Shown here: positions 7,192 through 13,987 of the stretch, piece by piece | How the letters are laid out: each line of letters starts with the position of its first letter | How positions within the stretch are numbered: position 1 is the stretch's first letter | Assembly (NCBI GenBank): GCA_012974295.1 | Contig: JAAXQM010000050.1 | Coordinates: 1 to 16,002, forward strand | DNA from: Dehalococcoidales bacterium | Lineage (GTDB): Bacteria > Chloroflexota > Dehalococcoidia > E44-bin15 | Length of the DNA: 16,002 nucleotides | Direction of reading: 5' to 3' | Program-made: the position numbers and the translations under genes | The notes under the pieces: model-generated | Told to the model about the DNA's origin: nothing | Seen by the model: only the letters and a program-made list of their open reading frames with translations | Database searches by the model: none

Positions 7192-7926
7192 CTATAGGCC
7201 TCCTGTTACCTCTAGTGTAGAACCGCTGACATATGATGCCTCTTTAGAAGCCAGGAAAAGAACGCAGGCAGCGACCTCCTCGGGCTTTCCAAATCTCTTC
7301 AAAGGGACCTGGTTTACGTAGGTATCGCGTAATTCTTGGGGAAGGTCTTGAATCAGCTCGGTTGCGATAAACCCTGGTGAGACGCAGTTGGCTGTAATAC
7401 CGCGGCGGGCGACTTCCTTGGACAACGATCTGGTCAATGCAACGAGGCCAGCCTTTGATGCGGCATAGTTTGCCTGACCTTCAAAGCCGTACTTACCGGA
7501 AGGAGAGGTTATACTGATAATCCGTCCATATCGTTTGCGCATCAGGCTCATGACCGCAAACTTGCACATGTAAAAGACCCCGCTGAGATTGACATCTAGC
7601 ACATCGTGCCAATCCGATTCCTTCATCATGGCCAGGACAGCATCTTTCCGAATACCTGCATTATTTACCAGTATCTCGAAACCTTCATATTTCGTGTCTA
7701 CGTAGTTAAAGAACTTCTCAACTTCTTCATATTTAGCTACGTCACACATTTGGATATCAATATCTGCAGCGAACTCACTGTTGTCTTGCTTGAATTGCTC
7801 CGTAGCAGCTTCGTTCGAGGCGATAATAACCCGGGCACCAGCCCTCAGGAAACCCTCGACAATGCTTCTGCCTATCCCCCTTGTTCCTCCGGTTACGATA
7901 GCGGTCTGTCCCTTGAAATCGTACAT
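7192..7926 (-). CDS. fabG: 3-oxoacyl-ACP reductase (FabG)
   Basis: A 244-residue short-chain dehydrogenase that reduces 3-oxoacyl-ACP to the (R)-3-hydroxy form with NADPH. It has TGGTRGIG at 12-19, NNAG at 88-91, catalytic S141, and Y154/K158 in QANYAASKAG, with N113 in VNLSG. The C-terminal YVSGSTLEVTGG is typical of FabG. A strong site AGGAGG lies 6 bases before the ATG. It is 23 bases after the flavoenzyme gene upstream, within the operon. The family assignment is secure; acyl-chain preference cannot be read. Confidence 0.93.
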   Translation of the reverse strand: MYDFKGQTAIVTGGTRGIGRSIVEGFLRAGARVIIASNEAATEQFKQDNSEFAADIDIQMCDVAKYEEVEKFFNYVDTKYEGFEILVNNAGIRKDAVLAMMKESDWHDVLDVNLSGVFYMCKFAVMSLMRKRYGRIISITSPSGKYGFEGQANYAASKAGLVALTRSLSKEVARRGITANCVSPGFIATELIQDLPQELRDTYVNQVPLKRFGKPEEVAACVLFLASKEASYVSGSTLEVTGGL

Positions 7927-7949
7927 CTGTTACCTCCTGTAGCATTTAA

Positions 7950-9356
7950 TCAGGACCGTAGATACTTGTCAACGTCGTTTGAGGTAATCACCCCGTAGTT
8001 AGCCGCGCCTAACCAGCCGGACATAATAATCCCCACCGACCCGGTATGAAAAAGTCCGGGTATCTCTGCGGGAAGCCCCATGCTGATCTTCAATCCCTCA
8101 AATTTGGTGCCGAAAGAAGCACCACATTCATGGAGAGTATACCGCTGAAATGTTTTTGGGGTAGCAGCTTCAACATAGTCGATCTTCCCCCGGACTCCAG
8201 GAATATATTTATTCAGAGCATCGAGCGTCGATTCGATTAATTCCGCTTTAGATGTGCGGTATTGTTCCTCCGACAGGCTTGCCCAGTCTTCGTAGTTTGC
8301 ATTGGTAGAAGAAACGATTGAGTACATATCAGAGCCGGGGCGGGTTTCCGGATAATAGATAGAGAAAGTCCGGCTGGTTATATTCCTGCTGCAAAGCTCT
8401 TTGGAATCGAATTTTTCTGCTACTGATGTAAAGAGCAGATCTCCTATGTGGTCGATCCTTTCACCCTTCTTGATACCAATGTATACCTGGCAACTACTGT
8501 TGTTGAGACGAACCTTCCTGGCTTCTTCGATGAAGCTTCCGGAAAAGTGTTCGTCACCGACTAGTTTATGAACGGTTGATTTTAAATTACCGTTGGAAAC
8601 CACAGCCCGACACTTGACCTTTTTCCCACTGACGATTACTCCCGATACTTTATGATCGTCGATGACGATTTTTTCCACCGGGGACTTGGTTCGGATATCA
8701 ACGCCATTATTTATCAGTTCATCCTGCATCTTACCGATGAACTGGTCAGTCCCGCCTTGAACAGTATAAACACCTTTGCTCATGAAGTTAGAAAACACTA
8801 TTCCATAACTTATCGCCGGGTCATCCAGGGTCGATCCGTTGGCATAGGTGATGGGTTCCATGAGCATGCGCATAACATCGTCGCGGCCAGGGAAGAACTT
8901 TTCAAAGAGTTCTCTGATTGTCATGCTCTGGTCATCATAGTAATTCATATCTCTGGCTGTATTGAAGAAGCCCTCGATATTTTCCAGGGGTATTTTGAAC
9001 TGCTCCTGCAGGATGCGAGTAAAATCCTCCCTATCGAAGGTTGTTGTGAATGAAAATTGAGGGTTATCAAACCTGATTTCCTTGAGTTGGACGATCATGT
9101 CAGCGATTTCAGGCGACCAGTACTTACGACAGGTCTTAATCATGCCAACCGGGAATCCATGCAGCGAGACATCGAAGATGTGCCCCCCCTTCCTCTTGAA
9201 CCAGGCAGCCAATCCACCAAGCTGATGATGCTGCTCCAGCAGTAAAACCGAATGACCGTCTCTGGCAAGCATATTAGCACAGGTCAGCCCCGCCAATCCG
9301 CTGCCAATCACGACGGCATCGTATTCTGGCTTTGCACCTTTCAACCGGTCACTCAT
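7950..9356 (-). CDS. CrtI-like FAD oxidoreductase 2 of the lipid operon
   Basis: A 468-residue flavoprotein of the phytoene desaturase/carotene isomerase/RetSat-like superfamily. The N-terminal FAD fold shows GSGLAG at 18-23, E41 and LGGLAAWF at 47-54, followed by FDVSLHGF (61-68). The C-terminal FAD segment (about 433-465) reads GLFHTGSVGIIMSGWLGAANYG. Family members oxidise, reduce or isomerise carbon-carbon double bonds in long hydrophobic chains. It starts 18 bases after the paralogous flavoenzyme, with a purine-rich site before the ATG. Sitting inside a fatty-acid synthase operon without carotenoid genes such as crtB, it more likely acts on an acyl chain or acyl-ACP than on a carotenoid. 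That is inference, and the reaction is unknown. Confidence 0.85.
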   Translation of the reverse strand: MSDRLKGAKPEYDAVVIGSGLAGLTCANMLARDGHSVLLLEQHHQLGGLAAWFKRKGGHIFDVSLHGFPVGMIKTCRKYWSPEIADMIVQLKEIRFDNPQFSFTTTFDREDFTRILQEQFKIPLENIEGFFNTARDMNYYDDQSMTIRELFEKFFPGRDDVMRMLMEPITYANGSTLDDPAISYGIVFSNFMSKGVYTVQGGTDQFIGKMQDELINNGVDIRTKSPVEKIVIDDHKVSGVIVSGKKVKCRAVVSNGNLKSTVHKLVGDEHFSGSFIEEARKVRLNNSSCQVYIGIKKGERIDHIGDLLFTSVAEKFDSKELCSRNITSRTFSIYYPETRPGSDMYSIVSSTNANYEDWASLSEEQYRTSKAELIESTLDALNKYIPGVRGKIDYVEAATPKTFQRYTLHECGASFGTKFEGLKISMGLPAEIPGLFHTGSVGIIMSGWLGAANYGVITSNDVDKYLRS

Positions 9357-9374
9357 CAGTCCCCTTCCCCTTTC

Positions 9375-10760
9375 TTATCCCTTCTGCAATACATGAAGAT
9401 TTGCCATGGAGATACCGCTGAGCATTGCTCCGATGATTCCCAAGAACCCCTGGTCTGTGCCGCAAATAAACAGGTTGTCCAGATGCGTGCTCCCTGTCTT
9501 AATCTTATTCGGAGTCCCATAAACTGCGCCGTTTAAGTGACCCGTGAACCTGTGAATCGTCTTGGGAGTGAAAATATCCGTGTAAACGATTGATTCACGA
9601 AAGTCTGGCACGAATTTTACCACCTCTTTGAGCGAAGTTTCAAGCCAGGCAGCCTTTTGTGCCTTATACTCCTCTTGCCCTAATTTGTTCCAGTGATCAA
9701 AATTAGCCATGTTGGTTACCCTGAGCATAGCTTCCGGCAACGGGCTTTCGAAGTGAAAATTGTTGGGGCAGCATATGACACCGCTTGAGATATCAACCAA
9801 ATCGTCTGGTTTCCTATAATGGAATCTGTCCGAATTATTAAAAAAGGTGATTGTAGTATCATAACCCATTTTGGAAGGTTCTTTATCGAGGATCATGATA
9901 AACTCTACGAATGAGAGTTGTCCCACGTCATGATTGACTCTGGCAGGGTCGTGGTCGGATAGAAGCCTCATAGTTTCAACATAACCGGCCGATGATATTA
10001 TCTTATCTGCAGTCAGCATTTCACCGTTATCGAGTAATATCGACATAGCTCTGCCGTTATCAACTTGAATGCTCTTTACACCGCACTTGAGTCTTAATTC
10101 ACCACCATTATCCCTATATTTTTTTACCAGCACATCGAGGATCTGTCGGACCCCGGATTGGGGCCGGGCAAAACCTTCGCAGAAGATACTACTAAACATG
10201 ATAACAAACTGCCCGAACTCCATGTCATTCTCCTTGGCATTGCCATAGTACATGAGAGGGCAAAGGAGCATATCAATGAGTAGTGGGTCGGAAATAATCG
10301 AGCCTATGACCTCGCGAGCCGGGATCGGTTCTGCATCCAGGGCCAGTGCGTCATATTCAGAAATCGTTATGAGCAGCTTACGAAAGTTATCGGCTTGTGC
10401 TGGAAAATTGTCGGCTACCTCCTGGATAAAAAAGTCCAGGTCGTTATTGAATCTGATAGTTTTCTCCGCGAATTTAATCGCTGATATCCGTTGTTGACAG
10501 AGTGCAAAATCCTCGGCTTTTAGCTTGAGCTGTCGCAGCAGCTTGGGCAGCGGTGTTGATTTGGTTCCCTGGGGCACATAATTGGTCATTGCGTGAAGAC
10601 CAACATCGAATTTATGTCCATCCCTGCTGTAGAAGGAATTTAACCCCCCGACGCGATGATGCTTTTCCAGGATGCAAACCTTCTTATCGTAATAGGCCAA
10701 TCTGATGCCAGCAGCGAGGCCGGACATCCCAGCGCCGATAATGAGAACATCGTAATTCAT
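9375..10760 (-). CDS. CrtI-like FAD oxidoreductase 1 of the lipid operon
   Basis: A 461-residue flavoprotein with the same architecture as its downstream neighbour: GAGMSG at 9-14, E32, VGGLNSFY at 37-44, FDVGLHAM (51-58), and a C-terminal FAD motif NLFICGTDQGFLGIIGAMLSG. The two are clearly diverged paralogues, so they may catalyse successive steps or form a heteromer (inference). The N-terminus at the ATG fits the family (Rossmann strand begins at residue 3), although the nearest Shine-Dalgarno-like GAGGAG is about 23 bases away, an unusually long distance. It follows a 165-base spacer after KAS II copy 1 that contains one copy of the dispersed repeat. Confidence 0.85.
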   Translation of the reverse strand: MNYDVLIIGAGMSGLAAGIRLAYYDKKVCILEKHHRVGGLNSFYSRDGHKFDVGLHAMTNYVPQGTKSTPLPKLLRQLKLKAEDFALCQQRISAIKFAEKTIRFNNDLDFFIQEVADNFPAQADNFRKLLITISEYDALALDAEPIPAREVIGSIISDPLLIDMLLCPLMYYGNAKENDMEFGQFVIMFSSIFCEGFARPQSGVRQILDVLVKKYRDNGGELRLKCGVKSIQVDNGRAMSILLDNGEMLTADKIISSAGYVETMRLLSDHDPARVNHDVGQLSFVEFIMILDKEPSKMGYDTTITFFNNSDRFHYRKPDDLVDISSGVICCPNNFHFESPLPEAMLRVTNMANFDHWNKLGQEEYKAQKAAWLETSLKEVVKFVPDFRESIVYTDIFTPKTIHRFTGHLNGAVYGTPNKIKTGSTHLDNLFICGTDQGFLGIIGAMLSGISMANLHVLQKG

Positions 10761-10783
10761 AGCAAGGCTCGATATAGAGATTT

Positions 10784-10835
10784 CTCCTCAACTTGGCAAG
10801 GGGAGGAAGCGATGTGAACAGTCGGTTAGCTGGTG
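10784..10835 (-). repeat. Dispersed palindromic repeat, copy B
   Basis: The segment has CTCCTCA, 8 bases, AGGGGAG (10799-10805), 8 bases, then GTGAAC (10814-10819) and GTCGGTT. The same layout with identical spacings occurs at 13594-13642. It looks like a decayed REP-like intergenic repeat. It lies in the spacer between KAS II copy 1 and the first flavoenzyme. Confidence 0.5.
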
Positions 10836-10925
10836 AAATGAGGTGAGCTGATGCACTCCGTTTCGCTAGTACCTATTTGCCAGATACCTTCCCTTTATGG
10901 TTCCAGCTAAGCGATTGCTCCAATA

Positions 10926-12164
10926 CTATTGCACAAATCTTTTAACGATAAGAACAGAATTGAGGCCCAACATTCCGAAAGAGTTATTCAGGATATAGTC
11001 AACCTTATCGACCTTCTTTGGCTTATTCATTATAATATTTTTAAAAGCACATTCGGGGTCTAGATTATCCACATTGATAGTCTGGTGAACGATATGATCT
11101 TCAAAGGAGGGTATATTGCCCACCAGCTCCAGGGCACCAGCTGCGCCCATCGTATGGCCTATGTAACTCTTGGTATTGTTTATACATGCATGTGAGTTGC
11201 CCTTCAGGACTTCTGTGATTGCCTTACACTCCGCCTTGTCACCTTCAGGGGTTCCAGTCGCGTGAGTGTTAATGATATCGATGTCACTCGCTGATATACC
11301 GGCTTTCTTGAGAGCAAGGTTCATGCACTCAGTTTGCATTGGCGGGTTCGGAAGAACGTAATCATAGGCATCTGAGTTGATAGCGTATCCGACGATCTCG
11401 CCATAAATCGTGGCGCCTCTTTCCAGTGCGTCACTCAATTTCTCCAGAACGCACATACAGCCGCCTTCGGAAACAACAACCCCGTTTCGGTCCCTATCGA
11501 AGGGGCGGCATGCCTTCGTGGGGTCAGGGTGGCTCGCCAATGCGTGTTCATTTTTAAAGCTGAGAAATATTCCAAAGCCATGAATAACCTCTGAAACGCC
11601 ACCGGCCAGGGCCAAATCCACTTCACCCAGCAGCAACATCTGTACACCGTGTATGAGCCCGATACTGCCGGCGGCGCAGGCGCCACCAAGTGTGTAGTGT
11701 GGGCCGGTAATCCCCATATTCAGGGTGATTTCGCCGGCTGGCTCATTGGCTACAGTTTTTGGATTTTGGTGGTGGGACCAGATATCTAGATTGTAGTCGA
11801 ACTGCTTGAGGTTATAGATTTCGTTCTCGGTTTGCACGTTACCGTGCTCGGTAATCCCAACATAGACGCCAATTCTCGATTTATCAATGGAGTCAAGGTC
11901 CAATTTCGCATCGGCGATTGCTTCATGAGAGCAGTAAACGGCAAAAGAACCTGCTCGCGTTCCGCGACGCAGTTCTTTCTTACTCTGATACTTCGATGGG
12001 TCAAAGTCACACGCCCCGGCTATAACTTCGCCCATGTAGTGGGTCTCTATTTTCCCTATTCCGGATTTACCGGCAAGTAAGTTCTCGCGAAATTCCGAAA
12101 GATTGTTTCCATTTGGTGCCGATAGGCCAATTCCGGTTATTACAATTCTCGCGTCATCATTCAT
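10926..12164 (-). CDS. fabF: Beta-ketoacyl-ACP synthase II-like, copy 1
   Basis: A 412-residue condensing enzyme of the KAS I/II (FabB/FabF) family that extends acyl-ACP by decarboxylative condensation with malonyl-ACP. The active-site triad is intact: C163 in GACAAGS, H301 in NTHATGTPEGDKAE and H337 in TKSYIGHTMG, with the structural K332. The C-terminal gate is unusual: NNSFGMLGLNS (393-403) in place of the canonical NSFGFGGTN, so the FabF gating phenylalanine is a methionine (M398). It is about 81% identical to copy 2 by hand count and has the same length. It starts 33 bases after the thiolase copy 1, the same spacing as in the other pair. It retains its own cysteine, so it is not a chain-length factor. 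Confidence 0.92.
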   Translation of the reverse strand: MNDDARIVITGIGLSAPNGNNLSEFRENLLAGKSGIGKIETHYMGEVIAGACDFDPSKYQSKKELRRGTRAGSFAVYCSHEAIADAKLDLDSIDKSRIGVYVGITEHGNVQTENEIYNLKQFDYNLDIWSHHQNPKTVANEPAGEITLNMGITGPHYTLGGACAAGSIGLIHGVQMLLLGEVDLALAGGVSEVIHGFGIFLSFKNEHALASHPDPTKACRPFDRDRNGVVVSEGGCMCVLEKLSDALERGATIYGEIVGYAINSDAYDYVLPNPPMQTECMNLALKKAGISASDIDIINTHATGTPEGDKAECKAITEVLKGNSHACINNTKSYIGHTMGAAGALELVGNIPSFEDHIVHQTINVDNLDPECAFKNIIMNKPKKVDKVDYILNNSFGMLGLNSVLIVKRFVQ

Positions 12165-12197
12165 CTTTGTAACTGTCTGATCCTTGTCCGTCTCGAG

Positions 12198-13247
12198 CTA
12201 CCATTTTACAGCCAGCATGATAACGCACAAACCGCTGCCGGTTGCCATCATAACAACTTTATCGCCGGGAATAACGTGACCTTCCTCAACTCCTAGGGCC
12301 AGTGAAAGGGGGAGGGAACACGAAGCTACGTTCCCCAGGTATTCCACGGTGGAAAAGCCCTTGGCTTTATCCAGCTCCAGGGCATTTAACAAAGTATCTT
12401 GATGGACAGTGCTGACCTGATGCGTAAAAAACCAGTTTGCGTCGAGATCTGTCCATTCCATCTCCTGTTTAAATGCCTTCCATGTTTCGGCCGCCAATGC
12501 AACGCCATTCTTGAGAAGTTTAGTATAGTCCGTACTCATATTGGGGTAGCTCTCCGGGTCGAAGAAATAAGTATCAGCGTCTATGCGGCAAAGGCCGTTG
12601 TGTTGTGAAGCGGTGCGTACCGCTCCCCCCAGGAGCTTATGGCCGGATTTCGATAGGGAAGAGTGAGTCAGTACTGCTGCCACTGACCCGGACCCCAGGG
12701 TTAGAGAGGCGAACGATACTTTTAGCTTGTCCCTGGTGATGTTTTGGTCTTTCAACAGGTCATTGATCGTTTTGTCAATAAGTCGCTTCCCGCCCTCTGT
12801 GCCAACGACAATGCCCGCTTTTACCTGGCCCAGTTCTATCATATTTGCCAGGGTTATAATGCCGTTGGTGAAACCCAGGCAGGCATTTGAGATGTCGAAG
12901 ATAGTAGCTGTGGGTGGGAGGCCCAGCGAATCATGGACCAGGGTAGCCGTCGCCGGTTCCAGGAAATCGCGACATACGGAGGTATGAAGAAGACACTCGA
13001 TGTCCGCCTTCTCGATTCCGGACTTGGTGATGGCCTTTTCTGCCGCCTTTGTGCTGGCCTGGCTGGGTGTTGTCTCATCGTCCCAGAATCGCCGCTCGCG
13101 AATTCCGGTCATCAATTCGAAGCGTCCGTAAGAGAGATTCAGCTTCTCGTATACAGGGGCTACTCTCTCCTCAAGGCTCTGTGACGTGACCATTGTCTCA
13201 GGGATCTCGTACCCGAAAGCCTCAATGTGGACATTCTTGTACCGCAT
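12198..13247 (-). CDS. KSIII-family thiolase, FabH/OleA-like, copy 1
   Basis: A 349-residue condensing enzyme of the FabH/OleA branch, normally priming chains by condensing an acyl thioester with malonyl-ACP or another acyl thioester. The catalytic residues are C123 in DISNACLGFTNG, H276 in THQVS and N306 in YLGNVASC. E97 in CRDFLEPATA lies 26 residues before the cysteine, the same spacing as OleA Glu117 to Cys143. The text around it (TSVCRDFLEPATA, TLGSGSVAAV) is more OleA-like than FabH-like. AGAGGA precedes the ATG by 9 bases. It is the first gene after a promoter candidate and is paired with KAS II copy 1. OleB, OleC and OleD are not seen in the window. The name 3-oxoacyl-ACP synthase III is the conservative alternative. 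Confidence 0.88.
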   Translation of the reverse strand: MRYKNVHIEAFGYEIPETMVTSQSLEERVAPVYEKLNLSYGRFELMTGIRERRFWDDETTPSQASTKAAEKAITKSGIEKADIECLLHTSVCRDFLEPATATLVHDSLGLPPTATIFDISNACLGFTNGIITLANMIELGQVKAGIVVGTEGGKRLIDKTINDLLKDQNITRDKLKVSFASLTLGSGSVAAVLTHSSLSKSGHKLLGGAVRTASQHNGLCRIDADTYFFDPESYPNMSTDYTKLLKNGVALAAETWKAFKQEMEWTDLDANWFFTHQVSTVHQDTLLNALELDKAKGFSTVEYLGNVASCSLPLSLALGVEEGHVIPGDKVVMMATGSGLCVIMLAVKW

Positions 13248-13278
13248 TTATATGAATCCTCTACGTACTCACTACTAT

Positions 13279-13296
13279 GCCCGGAGCAAACCGGGC
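13279..13296 (-). promoter_or_regulatory. Hairpin in the presumed leader of thiolase copy 1
   Basis: GCCCGG and CCGGGC are perfect 6-bp arms around a 6-base loop, about 32 bases before the start codon. A second, weaker hairpin (CTCTC/GAGAG, 13325-13341) lies farther upstream in the leader. They could affect RNA stability or translation; no known riboswitch class is recognised. Confidence 0.4.
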
Positions 13297-13382
13297 GTCA
13301 AATGCTCTACGGTTCATCTTATCGCTCTCCAGAAATGAGAGATACTATTCCCGGTTTACTTACATAATTTGCGCGGAGCCAT

Positions 13383-13411
13383 ACTATCGCACTTTTCCTC
13401 GAACTTGTCAA
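13383..13411 (-). promoter_or_regulatory. Candidate sigma-70 promoter for thiolase copy 1
   Basis: On the - strand a perfect TTGACA (13411-13406) is followed after 17 bases by GATAGT (13388-13383), which matches 4 of 6 of the -10 consensus. This gives a leader of roughly 130 bases to the ATG at 13247. A direct repeat ATACTAT (+ strand, 13342-13348 and 13381-13387) overlaps the -10 region at one end and might be a regulator site. Confidence 0.45.
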
Positions 13412-13593
13412 CAGCTTCAAATTAACCACCCTTTACTGTTCGAATATCTATTTTCCCACAGACTCAATTAGCCAGTGTATCCATGAGTAACCATATCACG
13501 ATAACTGTTCCCAAACACTTTCCCGCGTAGAGTGGCCCTTCCAGTGACTGCGAAGAGAATATCGTAACTCGTCGTAAGGATATACAGAGGAAT

Positions 13594-13642
13594 CTCCCCT
13601 GTTTAGTAAGGGGAGAGATCTGGGTGAACCGTCGATTCTCCG
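13594..13642 (-). repeat. Dispersed palindromic repeat, copy A
   Basis: CTCCCCT (13594-13600) and AGGGGAG (13609-13615) form a perfect 7-bp stem with an 8-base loop, followed after 8 bases by GTGAAC, then GTCG and TT at the same spacings as copy B at 10784-10835. There is no T tract in either direction, so it is not an intrinsic terminator. It starts about 50 bases downstream of the ACP stop. Confidence 0.5.
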
Positions 13643-13690
13643 ATGCAATGACGCAGAAGTATATACATCAAATGCTACAACGCCTATATG

Positions 13691-13942
13691 TTAAATATCT
13701 TTCATGCGTGGCTCTAAGTAGGCAACAGAGCTATCCAATGTAGATAATTCCATATAGTCGTCTTCCGGTACAACGATACTATATCGTTTTCGTAACTCCA
13801 TGACGACGTCAAGGAAATCCATCGAGTCCATTTCGATTTGGTCTCGTATACGGATATCACCCTTTAGATTGCTCAGGTCTTCATCCGGTACAATTTCATG
13901 GATAACCTCTATGATCATGGTTCTAATCTCTTCTGCTTTCAT
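13691..13942 (-). CDS. Acyl carrier protein
   Basis: An 83-residue acidic helical carrier. S40 in EMDSMDFLDVVMEL is the expected phosphopantetheine attachment site; the usual DSL is DSM here. The following helix contains RKRYSIVVPEDDY. It holds the growing chain and presents it to the synthases and to FabG, FabZ and the enoyl reductase. A good ribosome site (AAAGGGA) precedes the ATG. It follows KAS II copy 2 by 45 bases and is the only ACP in the window. The DSMD variant suggests a specialised rather than a housekeeping ACP, but this is inference. Confidence 0.92.
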   Translation of the reverse strand: MKAEEIRTMIIEVIHEIVPDEDLSNLKGDIRIRDQIEMDSMDFLDVVMELRKRYSIVVPEDDYMELSTLDSSVAYLEPRMKDI

Positions 13943-13987
13943 GAATCCCTTTCCTTACTTTTCTAGTGAAGCGCTACTTCAATAATA

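Larger units (their letters stand above)
13248..13690. other. Intergenic spacer between ACP and thiolase copy 1, 443 bases
   Basis: I see no credible gene. It contains dispersed repeat copy A (13594-13642), a - strand promoter candidate (13383-13411), and two hairpins in the presumed leader: CTCTC/GAGAG (13325-13341) and GCCCGG/CCGGGC (13279-13296). It probably separates two transcription units of the locus. Confidence 0.6.

Noticed and set aside
8652..9053. Open frame of 133 codons opposite flavoenzyme 2
   Set aside because: It is a shadow of a well-supported FAD protein frame.
7950..10760. Carotenoid biosynthesis by the CrtI-like pair
   Set aside because: No phytoene synthase, cyclase or other carotenoid gene is in the window, and the genes sit within a fatty-acid synthase operon.
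13277..13471. 64-codon + strand frame in the spacer before thiolase copy 1
   Set aside because: It has no recognisable domain, and it overlaps the leader hairpin and promoter candidate of the opposite strand.
13594..13615. Hairpin after the ACP as an intrinsic terminator
   Set aside because: There is no T tract on the 3' side for either strand, and the segment is shared with 10784-10835, so a dispersed repeat fits better.
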